A stretch of DNA of 64,000 nt from Gamsiella multidivaricata (GCF_025024155.1 NW_026251721.1:459756-523755), one strand, 5' to 3'. Numbered from the stretch's first letter, positions 25,110-36,066 are shown. The notes: generated by a model from the letters alone, not told the origin. Translations and numbers: made by a program.

Positions 25110-28100
25110 TTAGGCTTTCAAGTCCTCAGGACGGCAGCGCACATAAAAGAACAGGTATCCGGTCCGCCCACGGTGCTTACTCAAATCTAAGATGGATCCA
25201 ATCCTGGTCTTATTCCCTCCATCGTAGCATCGCCAGATGCCATCCATGCCGCGACAATCGCACACATAATGGCCGTCGGATGTCGAGGACACAAGACTAG
25301 TGTGGCTGATAGCTGCCTGCAGCTGAAAAAGTCCCAAGCCCAGCTCCTTAGTGTCCACCTGCGTTTTCCTGGGCGCCTTGTCCTTCCCTTTGCCCTTGCC
25401 CTTGATGTCTCTCCGTGACCTCGTCTCTGTCATCGAATTATCTGTGAATGAAGAAAATTCCTGGCTTGACTGGCTGCTTGCTTGTTGGCTAGAACTAGCA
25501 TATGGGAGGGAATCTTTGTGCTGACGCTGCGAAGGTTGAGTGCGCGATTGGAGTTGAGATGACACTGTACTCTCTCTACCAGACCGCAGTTTCCTAATGA
25601 CGTCAAAAGTATTGGCGCGTTTGAGCAGGGGTGGTCCTTTGAAGCTATCCAAGGTCATTGTCAGTGACTGAGAACACGATCGAGTCAGCGCCCCAGGCCG
25701 CTTCTCCTTCTTCCCCTTCTTCCCCGGACGCTTTTCCGGCGATATATTCTCCTTATTCTCCTCCAGATCGAGTAAACTTCTCTTAATCGCCTCTTCCAAC
25801 TCTCTATTTTCCTTCTCCTGCAGCTCCTTATCGTCGGGAGTGTAGTTTTGATCGGGCATCAAGGAAGCTCGGATGGCAGCTTTGATCTGTTTATCCTCAT
25901 CCTCGTCGTCCACAGCCTCCTTCTTGTCCGGGTGCTCATCCTCTCCGTCAGGTTGGTAGCGATCTTGAGAGGAGTTGTTGGAACTGTCCTTTGTGAATGA
26001 ACGACTTTTCTTCAAAACGCTTTTCCCCTCATCCTCCACAGTAAGATCATGGCTCCTGTCGGTGAATTGACCCTTGAGTGATGTGTTGTTCGTTCCAAAG
26101 ATCTGTGCATCCAAGTCGCCCTCTTTCAACACGTCCTCGCTCCGAAAAATATCGCGGTCTCCGTTCAGGGTGGACTCTTGCGATAAAGACTTCGATTCTC
26201 TAACCGACTCTTCCAAGGCCCATCGATATTGCTCATCCTCACTTGGCGCTTCGTAAAATGAGTAGGACTGGTTCTATTGGCACACACAGATTAATAATGG
26301 ATTAGAAGTGCTAAAATCAATGGATAAGATACGAGTAACTAAACCATGTACTTACAGCTGAAACGTCATGCAAGTCCTCGTCGTCGCTATTCAGCCAAAA
26401 GGGATTTCCGGCCGTGCCTTCACCTTGTGGATTATGTAGGCTCGCATCGAGGTAATCAATAGGCGGCGAAAAAGAGCCGAAAGGGTTGTCGTGCCTCATG
26501 GGGCTGATTGATGAGAAACGCGAACTTTCAGAGCTGGGGAAGTTGTCGCTAGGTATATGAGGGCGGCGGAACGTTCGATCGTCGTCCGAATACTGAGTCT
26601 GCACGGAGTCTGAAATATCTGTCGAAAATGCTGCTAAAGAGCAGAATTGAGCTGTGTGAATCAGAGGTCATATGGTTTAGTCAATCTTCAGCCTGCTGAT
26701 GTCAAATTGCAGTGACAAAGTCAAGAGCGCGAGGGATGTTTGCCTTACAGAATTCCAGCGTTTCGTCAATTGTAACAATATTTCGGTTCTTATTACAGCC
26801 ATGAGGGAGCCGTGGCGTAAAGCGTTTCAGGTGCACAACAAGGATCTCAGGCAACTTCGAAATAGAGCGCCGGACCATCGCGTTGTCGGATTGGCACGCC
26901 TCGCACTCGAACGAGATTTGCTGAGCATCAAACATCTGCGGGAATAGACCACCGATGCTCATAGTTGTCTGGCTGTTGGTATTGAGGGTAAAATACCATA
27001 GACAATTTTGTATGTTAATGACAATCGTATGGTCAATGTGAGTGAGCAGTATACCAGTACAAGTTCCGCTCCATACTTTGACCTGTTGTTATCACAGAGC
27101 GGGACCTCAAGCCGAAAGTCTTGATAGTGTTCTGTATGGACGCTCTCATTTCCGCAGATCATGCATACTAAAGTGTGCTCAATATCACACTCAAACAGCC
27201 GTGACAAAGGACAAGCTGTATCCACATTTCTCTCTCGGAATTCCTGCCGCACTTGATTAAGAGCGTCCCTCAGGAACTCGCGGGCATCATCCTCGTCACC
27301 TAGACTCCCTTTAGTGGTCTTGACCACGTTGTTGGACACTGTCTCTTCTCGAATATCCAATACTTGACTTTTGGAATAAGGAGCGAACGCATCGACTAAA
27401 GACCTACAATAGCCCGAGATTGATTTAAAAATAATCAGTGCTTAGAACCTTACTTACTTTGGGCCTGGCTGCGCTCTGTCCTATGGCCAGCATATCCTAC
27501 CTGAACAATCCGAGCTGCACTCCGGAGAGCCGGAGCCAGTACGGGTCTTGAAGGTCTTTTGCCACTGGATCCAGGGAAAACATTGCTTGAAGGACAGCAG
27601 CGATGCATCCACTAGTACTTGATCTACCATATGAGCACCCAAATGAAGCATCTAGTGTTACTGATTGTAGCAGGCACCTTCGAGGAAGAGATACCAACCA
27701 TGCAAGTTAGAGGGAGAGTCATTACCTATCAAGAGATGACAGTCGCTTGGAATTTCGAAGTCCCACCTCACGTCCATATCTCCTGGTTTTATCATTCATC
27801 GACCGTAGGACTCGAGGGGTTGGGACGATAGAATGAAACTGGGGCTTCGGCACTAAAACATATCAAGAAGTAAAGAAGTATTGTAAGCGTATTGAGTCGA
27901 TAACCAAAATTCTATATTCCACTTTCATGACACCAGACAGCGGTTTGGACAATTTACCTGGAGAAGTAATACATCCGAATCGCTCGAGCTGGTCGAGTGT
28001 TTGACGCAACGATTCGGCCCTTCTCGGTGTTGTGACCTGTAGGGATGGAGGCAACAGCCAAGACGAACTGCAGCGGTTAAAACAAGATATTCCTGAAGTA

Positions 28101-29300
28101 GAAAACCTCGACTCATTGACCTCGTATGGTTATAGAATTACTGCAGTACCTCGTCTCCACGACATGTTGGTGAGCTAGGAGGTCTCCAGCGATCTGGGGT
28201 AACTTCTGGTCCTCCTGGTGGGCTGGACAGGATCTTGTCGTACGACTCCTTCGACTGTCGGTAAGACGTGCTAGACTCCTCGGAATGTTGTACGCGAGTT
28301 TTCTTATGAATTTGCTCGCTGACAGCTGTCGAGCGTGTGATCATAACACGTTTTCTTGATGGCGTGGACGGCACAATGGACGACGCTTGAAAGGGATTGA
28401 ACTCCAGATTCGAGGGAGTATCGTTAGGAGTTAGATAGGCTGCCGTAGGATCCGGTCTGGCAATCCCGATCTTGGGCTGATGTCTGGGAAACTGGTCAGT
28501 GTCACTGGCTATAAATCAAAATAGAAAAAATTGGGACAGTTATCGAGTAAGTAGTGGTGCAACTGAAGGTGCAGCTGACGCGACTCCTGGATGATATATG
28601 TTACTTTTCGCAGAGCAAGTGCGATGAATGCATGGGTACACCTACGTCTAGTCTTGATGAGCATGAGCATATCATAGAGAGTCTGGCATCGTTCGGCCGA
28701 GTCGAGCGTGATATCCAGACGCTGGTGGGTCAACAATTGAACCATGATCATACACCTCTTCTTGCTCACGTACAGCTGCCGGATTCCATGTGTCAGCTAT
28801 GCAAAGAGAGTGCCACGGACATGTTAGCACCATTGTAAAGCCGGGTATGCGAGGAGTCGCAAAGCAAAACGCGCACATTATGCATCTCACCCTAAACTCG
28901 ATAAAGTCGAGCTCCTGTCTTTGGTCCAGATACAGATTTACCGAGGCAGTGTCTGCGGTTCGTCAAAGGGGTAAGACGTATGGCAGGCAGTAAGCAAAAG
29001 GTATAGCATGAGAGAGAATGGCCATTATTCTACCCCGTTTGCGTGAGGCATGTCTAGAAAGGGATTATTCAAAGCAACTGGCGAATGGATTGAAAAAGAG
29101 GAGGGGAAGGGCGAAAGGGATGGATGGAGATAGAAAGAGGACGTACCATCACAAGCCAGCAAACAGCAAACCCTTTCGAGCCTGCGCGATAAGGAGGCTC
29201 GCTCGAGATTGACGATATGGACAGAGGCATTAAAGGTGTCAGGTTGAAGGTGGTCGTCCGAGGATGAGGACGATCGCAAATCCATATGATCGCTTGTCAT
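25110..29300 (-). CDS. USP37-like ubiquitin carboxyl-terminal hydrolase with UIMs
   Basis: A deubiquitinase of the USP26/29/37 type. Eleven exons close in phase: 29300-29147, 28952-28891, 28796-28646, 28508-28150, 28036-27958, 27852-27726, 27623-27501, 27403-27083, 26972-26749, 26651-26356 and 26273-25110, about 1019 aa. An N-terminal PH-like region (HGIRQLYVSKKR, LDITLDSAERCQTLYDML) precedes a disordered linker and a split catalytic domain: SGCIAAVLQAMFSLDPVAKDL (Cys box, about 317), EDDAREFLRDALNQV, CMICGNES, FECEACQS with LPEILVVHLKRF, then STSDGHYVCDC and TGYLFFYV. Three candidate ubiquitin-interacting motifs sit between the zinc and His boxes (EDEQYRWALEESV, KQIKAAIRASL, NRELEEAIKRSLLDL), as in USP37. 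The Cys box is non-canonical (see findings). The start at 29300 is the first ATG in the exon; an upstream exon is possible. Confidence 0.85.
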
Positions 29301-30661
29301 GTTGGTCACAGTCGAGGGATCGCGATTCAGGTCAGCAGCATCACGCCTCGGGCGCAGGTGAAGGACAGACACTGAACACCAGCAAAGTGAACACCGGGTG
29401 GGGAGATGAGCTGCGAGGAAAACTGGTCTACGTTTTGGTGCTCAATCACTTCCAGTCCGCGCCACGATTCCCAAAGGGCCACTCTGAATGAGGAGAACGA
29501 TGACGAGTCCAAGAGTGGCAAAGAGACGGCCCACGGCTGATGAATGGGCGAAGTGAGTAAGGATAAGTGCTTCGTGGAGGGTGCAGATGCAGCGCCTTTG
29601 CTGAACCTCCGCAGAGAAGGAGGCGAAGATCGACTCGGTGCACGCTTGAGTGATGGATGAACGATGACGATGACCCAGCGACGGAGGATGAGCAGGTTGG
29701 AGCCAGACCCTGAGAGCCGTAGAAAAAGGAAGAGAAGGAAATAACCGCAGGAGTGACAACAATCACAAAGAAAGCGGCGGTCGAAGAGATAGCTAAATCC
29801 TGTCAACCAAGTCACCTTCTCCGGGAAATAAACCCACCGATCGAGACCAGATGTGAGCACAAACCTCTCCTCCACATCAGGTTCAGCAGTGGTGCTTCTT
29901 TCTACGTGTAATAGAAAAGGATGGTGGCACCAAAAATGGGAACACGCATCCGGTTTGGAACGGACTGCTTGTCCCCCTGCAATGTTAACGCAAAAATAGG
30001 CTCCTCTCCTCCCCTGGCTGGGCAATGGATCTCGCGCAGCCCTCAGTTTACAGAGCGGACTAATTACCCAAGGCCTTTAATCGTATGCACGCGGCTGCTC
30101 GTGCAGAGAACCAATGACATAATCGCGACCCTGACGATCAACGAAACCGAAATAGTCTGTTCAAAGCAACCATGCAAATAGCCTCTTAAGATACTTCTAC
30201 TCAAGAAAAAGGGCAAAAGAGAAAAAAACTCGCATAGGGCACTGGCTAATATTTTTGATAAAGCAGTCTACAGCTTAGGGCTAAGGGTATCATACATATC
30301 TGTACATAATACGCTAATCTGTCAGTCCTTCCTCGCGTTGTATCCTCCCGCGTATGAGCGCAAGATGATCGCAGTCACTATATTTTGGAAACGTTAATGA
30401 AATTGGTGGCAAAGCTATTTCCATATTTGGATACGCGTCTGAAGACGCGTTTTTTTCTTGACAGCCCATCCGGAAATCCATTTGTTACATTCACCATGCA
30501 TGTCAATTTCCGCAGGGAATCCATACAGCTCGTTATAGTATCGGGCTTGTGGCCTTTCTAGTCACGAAGTATTCTCTATGGATTTCCTGCAAGGTCGTCA
30601 GATATGACAGATTATTCTTACTGCATCATGGAGACAAAAAAAACTAAACCCTAGGATAAAA
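29301..30661. other. upstream region of the USP gene, no other gene seen
   Basis: Frames on the minus strand (about 29330-30025) are open but low in conserved content and show no family signature. The region probably holds the USP promoter and leader. No RNA gene was seen before the tRNA at 30662. Confidence 0.45.
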
Positions 30662-30733
30662 TGATCTACGCAGGGGTCGAACCTGCAATCTCCTGATTCG
30701 TAGTCAGACGCCTTTCCATTGGGCCAGTAGACC
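30662..30733 (-). tRNA. tRNA-Arg (anticodon ACG)
   Basis: On the minus strand 72 bases fold as a complete cloverleaf. The acceptor arms GGTCTAC and GTAGATC pair over seven positions with one G-U. The D arm is GCCC/GGC, the anticodon stem TCTGA/TCAGG encloses loop CTACGAA, and the T arm is GCAGG-TTCGACC-CCTGC. The anticodon ACG reads Arg CGU codons (and more if A34 is modified to inosine). The internal promoter is intact (B box GGTTCGACCCC). It has no intron. The gene lies 84 bp from a SINE-like insertion. Confidence 0.95.
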
Positions 30734-30817
30734 AACTTTGGTTGGTTAATGAATATCGATCCTCTATACTTTAATTTTATTGCACAGCCACCGCTCTTTA
30801 ACTGCACATATTTTTTC
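30734..30817. other. spacer between tRNA-Arg and SINE-like element
   Basis: Upstream flank of the tRNA (it is transcribed leftwards) and left flank of the insertion. It is A/T-rich, with no feature recognised. Confidence 0.5.
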
Positions 30818-30836
30818 TTAATTTGCAATTTTTCTA
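30818..30836. repeat. left 19-bp target-site duplication of SINE-A
   Basis: TTAATTTGCAATTTTTCTA here is repeated exactly at 31674-31692, just after the A-tail of the element. A long, A/T-rich target-site duplication plus an A-tail is the signature of target-primed reverse transcription. Confidence 0.85.
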
Positions 30837-31673
30837 GGCCCGATGGCCCGATGGCTCAGTTAGCATACTGGTCAGGGCACCTCCCTTGTAACGCGAAGGG
30901 ACCAGGTTCGAGCCCTGGTTAAAGCACAGTAATATGTGCTACGCATAGAAATTTATTTGGAGCATGAGTCGGGCGTACTACCCCACTTCAGTTATGTGGG
31001 TTTCCTTTCCCCGGCGACCCCCACATTGAGTGGCACTACCCCATGTAATCGTTGTGGGTTTCCTTTCCCCTTCCTTAACGCTTGACAAAATGCTCAGAAT
31101 AAATTTCGCCCTTGCGCTAGCCTCCGGACTTCGAGAGGCGCTGGTTCAGAACTTCCCAGCTATACACCAGGGTGTACAAGTTATTCCACTGCACTGGCAG
31201 CATGCGTCTTAGCTACCCCTGCCGGGGTTACAGGTATAAGTTCAAAAGTGAGTAGGCCCACTTTATAATAGGCTAATCTGAGCTCACATCCAGTGACCTC
31301 AGGTGGAGGAAAGACGGGACGAGGAGGTGGAGGAAATGTTACAATAGTAGAGGATTCGGCTCGCAAGCCAGTAGAACGGATTCCGTGCTCTCAAGAAACC
31401 AAGACCATCTCCCAGATGTACAGGTTACAATTGGAGAGATGGTCTTGGCAGATTTGCAGGTGAGGAGCCTGCCAGCTAGCCGAGCGGATCGCAGGAGAAA
31501 GACCTCGGGACGCTTAGGGAGGTTACAGTGAAGTTGTTGGAGATGGTGCGACTGCCACACTAGAAGATTTAGGGCCAGATAGACACAAGTCTCAGAGACT
31601 ATTCACTAGGAAACCAGCACTGATTGTTCTCTCTCGGAGGCCATGTTGAATAAAAAAAAAAAAAAAAAAAAAA
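30837..31673 (+). mobile_element. SINE-A: tRNA-headed, A-tailed retroposon (full copy)
   Basis: An 837-base element lies between 19-bp direct repeats. Its head (30840-30930) has polymerase III-like boxes: TGGCTCAGTTAG (A box) and GGTTCGAGCCC (B box) with a CCAGG/CCTGG T-arm. The acceptor ends do not pair and the anticodon arm is imperfect, so it is tRNA-derived rather than a working tRNA. The body contains a doubled motif (GTGGGTTTCCTTTCCCC at about 30996 and 31049) and ends in about 22 A. No long protein frame is present. The length is large for a SINE; a non-autonomous relative of a LINE is also possible. Confidence 0.75.
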
Positions 31674-31692
31674 TTAATTTGCAATTTTTCTA
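31674..31692. repeat. right target-site duplication of SINE-A
   Basis: Exact repeat of 30818-30836. A third copy lies at 33532-33550 within the duplicated block. Confidence 0.85.
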
Positions 31693-31697
31693 TATAT

Positions 31698-31708
31698 GCA
31701 CTTTTCCC
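31698..31708. repeat. left target-site duplication of SINE-B
   Basis: GCACTTTTCCC here matches 34197-34207, directly after the final A-tail, and 33556-33566 inside the second block. It marks the insertion site of SINE-B beside SINE-A. Confidence 0.75.
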
Positions 31709-31818
31709 AGGCGGGCGAGCCTGTGTGGTACAGTAGTATCACGCGAAGCTTCCAGAGAACAGTGCTGTGGATCCTAGTTTCGGATCCAGCTTGGTGCGGT
31801 TGTTTTTCGGCACAGGGG

Positions 31819-31823
31819 GCTGT
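31819..31823. repeat. 5-bp target-site duplication left of the LTR
   Basis: GCTGT is repeated at 32317-32321. The uninterrupted copy 2 has a single GCCGT at the matching site. Confidence 0.85.
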
Positions 31824-32316
31824 TGTGACGCGGTCAAGATAAAAGGGACGTCAGGATCTGGATCTGGATCAAGGTAAGTCAGGAATCACGAATCAAGATC
31901 AAGAGTAAGTTGACAAGACTTACGAGTCGTGGGGACTGGAGTGTTCAGGAGGCAGAGAGAGCAGGTAAGTGTGTTGAAGGATTGTTTATTGGTGTGGTTG
32001 GGACTAGGGAACTAATCTTGGAGGGGAACACACTCCAGCTTATATAGAAAAATAAAGATAAAAAGGATGTGTCTAGACTCTTATCAAGTGATGAATACTT
32101 AAGCTGACGCTCAAGTATCTGGTTGTTAATAAAGGGATCTAGATGTGTAGAGACAGGCCTCGGCCATAGCAGTGCGCGTAGAAGACGCGTTGTTTAGGGA
32201 TATGGAATCGTAGAAAACATAAAGGTTAATTCTAACGAATGAGAAAGGTCGCAAACAGAGAGAGCAAATGTGGGCAAGGTTCGCCTTGTCCACAAAAGCA
32301 GTCACTTTTGTTAACA
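31824..32316. mobile_element. solo LTR, probably Ty3/gypsy type
   Basis: A 493-bp insertion begins TGTGACGCGG and ends TTTTGTTAACA, with terminal TG...CA, flanked by the 5-bp direct repeat GCTGT. The paralogous copy at 33567-34196 lacks it, which defines the ends exactly. A TATATA-like box (CTTATATAGAAAAATAAAG near 32038) and AATAAA are internal. A TGTGACG start, TG/CA ends and a 5-bp target duplication fit LTR retrotransposons, commonly Ty3/gypsy in fungi. No gag-pol sequence is next to it, so it is a solo LTR left by recombination. Family assignment is inference. Confidence 0.85.
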
Positions 32317-32809
32317 GCTGTGTATAAATTACCTTTCGGATCGCGGGCAGCAGGGGATTGGCTCCCTCCTGAGAGAATGTTCTATTCTGCTCAGGTTCGC
32401 ACGCCACCGTGGGCTACGAGGAGATTTTTCAGAACTGTCACTCGGATTTGCCAGAGCCGTTCTCCAGGACTAAGGTTACGGGGGGGACTATTGAGAGAGG
32501 AGACTAAATAATTTACTTCAGAAATCACTCGAGGGCCGCAGTAACATCGTAAGGAAGCCGTACATATATGCCGGATCGAAACATAAGTTGAATATTTGCC
32601 GAATCAAGTCACACAGGAGAGAGCCAGTCCAAAGGATCAAGATATCAAGTTAGCAGGAACAGGACGACCGAGGCAGGCTTGCGGGAAAATACGCGGGATT
32701 TATATGGCGCCTCCTACCATTGTTCGGGACAAACAGGAACATCCTGACCAGCGAGAAATAGTAACCCCCATAAAATAACCAATAAACCCTGGCAAAGATT
32801 GTCCATTGG

Positions 32810-32840
<31 letters not shown>

Positions 32841-32841
<1 letters not shown>

Positions 32842-33531
32842 ACTTCAGTTATGTGGGTTTCCTTTCCCCGGCGACCCCCACATTGAGTGGCACTACCCCA
32901 TGTAATCGTTGTGGGTTTCCTTTCCCCTTCCTTAACGCTTGACAAAAATGCTCAGAATAAATTTCGCCCTTGCGCTAGCCTCCGGACTTCGAGAGGCGCT
33001 GGTTCAGAACTTCCCAGCTATACACCAGGGTGTACAAGTTATTCCACTGCATTGGCAGCATGCGTCTTAGCTACCCCTGCCGGGGTTACAGGTATAAGTT
33101 CAAAAGTGAGTAGGCCCACTTTATAATAGGCTAATCTGAGCTCACATCCAGTGACCTCAGGTGGAGGAAAGACGGGACGAGGAGGTGGAGGAAATGTTAC
33201 AATAGTAGAGGATTCGGCTCGCAAGCCAGTAGAACGGATTCCGTGCTCTCAAGAAACCAAGACCATCTCCCAGATGTACAGGTTACAATTGGAGAGATGG
33301 TCTTGGCAGATTTGCAGGTGAGGAGCCTGCCAGCTAGCCGAGCGGATCGCAGGAGAAAGACCTCGGGACGCTTAGGGAGGTTACAGTGAAGTTGTTGGAG
33401 ATGGTGCGACTGCCACACTAGAAGATTTAGGGCCAGATAGACACAAGTCTCAGAGACTATTCACTAGGAAACCAGCACTGATTGTTCTCTCTCGGAGGCC
33501 ATGTTGAATAAAAAAAAAAAAAAAAAAAAAA
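32841..33531 (+). mobile_element. SINE-A copy 2, lacking the tRNA-like head
   Basis: Near-identical to 30984-31673, beginning at CACTTCAG directly after the A-tail of SINE-B copy 1. Seen differences are few (for example an extra A near 32946 and C to T near 33053). The tRNA-like head and the first 147 bases are absent. It ends in about 22 A. Confidence 0.85.
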
Positions 33532-33566
33532 TTAATTTGCAATTTTTCTATATATGCACTTTTCCC

Positions 33567-34196
33567 AGGCGGGCGAGCCTGTGTGGTACAGTAGTATCAC
33601 GCGAAGCTTCCAGAGAACAGTGCTGTGGATCCTAGTTTCGGATCCAGCTTGGTGCGGTTGTTTTTCGGCACGGGGGGCCGTGTATAAATTACCTTTCGGA
33701 TCGCGGGCAGCAGGGGATTGGCTCCCTCCTGAGAGAATGTTCTATTCTGCTCAGGTTCGTACGCCACCGTGGGCTACGAGGAGATTTTTCAGAACTATCA
33801 CTCGGATTTGCCAGAGCCGTTCTCCAGCACTAAGGTTACGGGGGGGACTATTGAGAGAGGAGACTAAATAATTTACTTCAGAAATCACTCGAGGGCCGCA
33901 GTAACATCGTAAGGAAGCCGTACATATATGCCGGATCGAAACATAAGTTGAATATTTGCCGAATCAAGTCACACAGGAGAGAGCCAGTCCAAAGGATCAA
34001 GATATCAAGTTAGCAGGAACAGGACGACCGAGGCAGGCTTGCGGGAAAATACGCGGGATTTATATGGCGCCTCCTACCATTGTTCGGGACAAACAGGAAC
34101 ATCCTGACCAGCGAGAAATAGTAACCCCCATAAAATAACCAATAAACCCTGGCAAAGATTGTCCATTGGAAAAAAAAAAAAAAAAAAAAAAAAAAA
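33567..34196 (+). mobile_element. SINE-B copy 2, uninterrupted
   Basis: A 630-base near-identical copy of the SINE-B at 31709-32840, without the LTR. It starts after GCACTTTTCCC and ends in about 27 A. Base differences seen include CACAGGGGGC versus CACGGGGGGC, TTCGCACGCC versus TTCGTACGCC and CCAGGACTAAGG versus CCAGCACTAAGG. Low divergence implies a recent event. Confidence 0.85.
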
Positions 34197-34207
34197 GCAC
34201 TTTTCCC
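34197..34207. repeat. right target-site duplication of SINE-B
   Basis: GCACTTTTCCC follows the last A-tail and matches 31698-31708. Removing both elements rebuilds a plausible empty site. Confidence 0.75.
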
Positions 34208-36066
34208 CTATTTGCATAGTTTCTCCCATCTATCCCCTCTTTTTGTCCGAGCTGTCCCCAACATGAGTGGTACCCTGGTTCCTCTCCATCGTTCTTAATC
34301 GCTACCTTTTCCATCTTCTCCATCGTTGCTCATCTCCATGCTCTCCATTTCGACAGTGATTAATAAGCGTGGCGCCGCACCGGACCCCGCTGAGTATATA
34401 AACGCGTTCAAAACCATGTATAATAATTCAATTACGAGAGTCTATAAAAAAGACATAGTGCATTTTGAATTGACCAGTTTGCTTATTTCTCTCTGCCCCG
34501 TTTCCACTTACCCCGCTCATTATCCCCCCTGCTCCGCTACCTTACCTTTCGCTTATCTACCTTATCCTTGCACACTCCTCTATCTCCCCCTGTTCCCATT
34601 ACCCGTAACATTTTAAGATAGGTTTTCAATATTATATATTTCTAGGAATCGACTTTGAGCCAAAACTGCAACAGGTACAATGGTTTATTCGAAAATGATG
34701 ACATAGTCGTAAGAATGCTTCGCCCATTTTCTAGAGCTCCCCAGCGCTGCTCTGCTTAACCATATCCTTCGTATATAATAACTCATCGAATGAAGGATTA
34801 AATAGCAATCATCATCGAATAGACCATTGATTCAACCCTAGAACTCTTTGACCACTCCGGCCCACCGACCGTTTGCAAAAGCGGTCCCCGGAGACTTCCC
34901 TTTGAGCCTTTAAACTGCATATTTCTTTAATCCCGGACCCCCAGCAAATATTTTGAAGAATGCATGTTTTTAAAAGCTTGTGGGCAACCAGCTTTGAGCA
35001 AAATGCGGCTTTTGTCATGGATTCGATGATGGAAGGACCGAGAAAAGGATAAGGACACGGAACTTAGCATCCACATGAAATGCTACCTACGTTATCATAC
35101 AAGAAGGGCTGGTTTCTGCACCTGTACCAAACCAGACGAATGCGTCCAGGATGCGTGAACAGGAACTTAGGGGCTCTAAGCACCTTCGATACTGTCCAGC
35201 AACGATGGAAATGCAGAAGGATTTATGGTTAGGAGTGATTGAGGAAGCGAATACAGTTTAAGAACGAGCACAGAGGAGTGCGAGAAAGACTTGGGAGAAA
35301 GAAATAAAGAAAGAGAAACAAAAGGGAATCGACATCAGCAAACACAAATCACCGACGTTCAAAGACGCCAGGTTATACACAACTTGGGACGCGTTTGAGG
35401 TCACAGTCAGAGGAGTGAGAAACATACGACGGGGAGAGGTAGCGGTAGACGCTGAGGAGGGAGGAATCGAGGGCGTTGAGCGGTCAATGCAGGATCTGTA
35501 CCACGGTCTAACGCCCAAATGCATGGCCCAGTCTTGGAAACACATCTATAGCGCTACAGAACAAATTACAACATACATGGTCAGCCGCTTTGTGGAGGCT
35601 ACTGAGAGATCGGGAGAACAGATATCTGGAACAGAAGGTGTAAAGTCAGCGTCGACTGGGAACGAGAACATGAGATCACTGCTACGAGCAAACGCGTCCG
35701 GGACGCAGCTGTGATAGGGGGCACAGTCGTAGCAGTTATGATTTTATGGGTTCCGCCCTGAGGCAACGACAAGCACTCAATGTAAATGAGATCAACGATG
35801 CCGCGGATGAACGAATGCAGGGGCATTCTGGGACAGCTGAGACTCGATGTGATGAAGCGACTGGGTGGATATCAATTTCTTAAAATGTCAGAGGATCGTG
35901 GCTAAAGGATGGCTTTCGCGCACAACAGGCCATGTAAGGAGAAGGGCCATCGGTTCATCATTCATGCGGTCATTAATTATGAAATATGGATCCGTTGCGA
36001 CATAGTCGGAGCGAGCAGCTTACTGTTTGTTTTCTGTCCCACCTGCAAGTTTCCTTCAGTCCACAG

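Larger units (their letters stand above)
31709..32840 (+). mobile_element. SINE-B copy 1, interrupted by a solo LTR
   Basis: The element starts AGGCGGGCGAGCCTGTGTGG. Its head carries a box-A-like TGGTACAGTAG and a box-B-like TTTCGGATCC, so a second tRNA-derived head is likely, though more degenerate than in SINE-A. The body is shared with copy 2, and it ends in about 31 A. A 493-bp LTR plus its 5-bp target duplication splits it at 31819-32321. Without that insert it is about 634 bases. No coding capacity is seen. Confidence 0.7.

Noticed and set aside
27458..27475. 18-base microexon in the USP gene
   Set aside because: It fits the phase but would leave an upstream intron of only 25 bases. 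A single intron from 27500 to 27404 joins the flanking exons in the same phase.
29327..30025. 232-codon minus-strand frame upstream of the USP gene
   Set aside because: It lacks a clear ATG, has no conserved motif and changes character repeatedly. Probably promoter and leader DNA.
30598..30828. 76-codon minus-strand frame containing YWPNGKASDYESG
   Set aside because: This is the translation of the tRNA-Arg gene, a frequent false protein.
30840..30930. Second functional tRNA gene (Thr-like)
   Set aside because: A and B boxes and the T-arm are good, but the acceptor ends do not pair and the anticodon arm is irregular. It is the head of a repeated A-tailed element.
31030..34138. Short frames inside the SINE-like elements (for example 31030-31212, 32596-32778)
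   Set aside because: They recur only because the elements are duplicated and show no protein family similarity.
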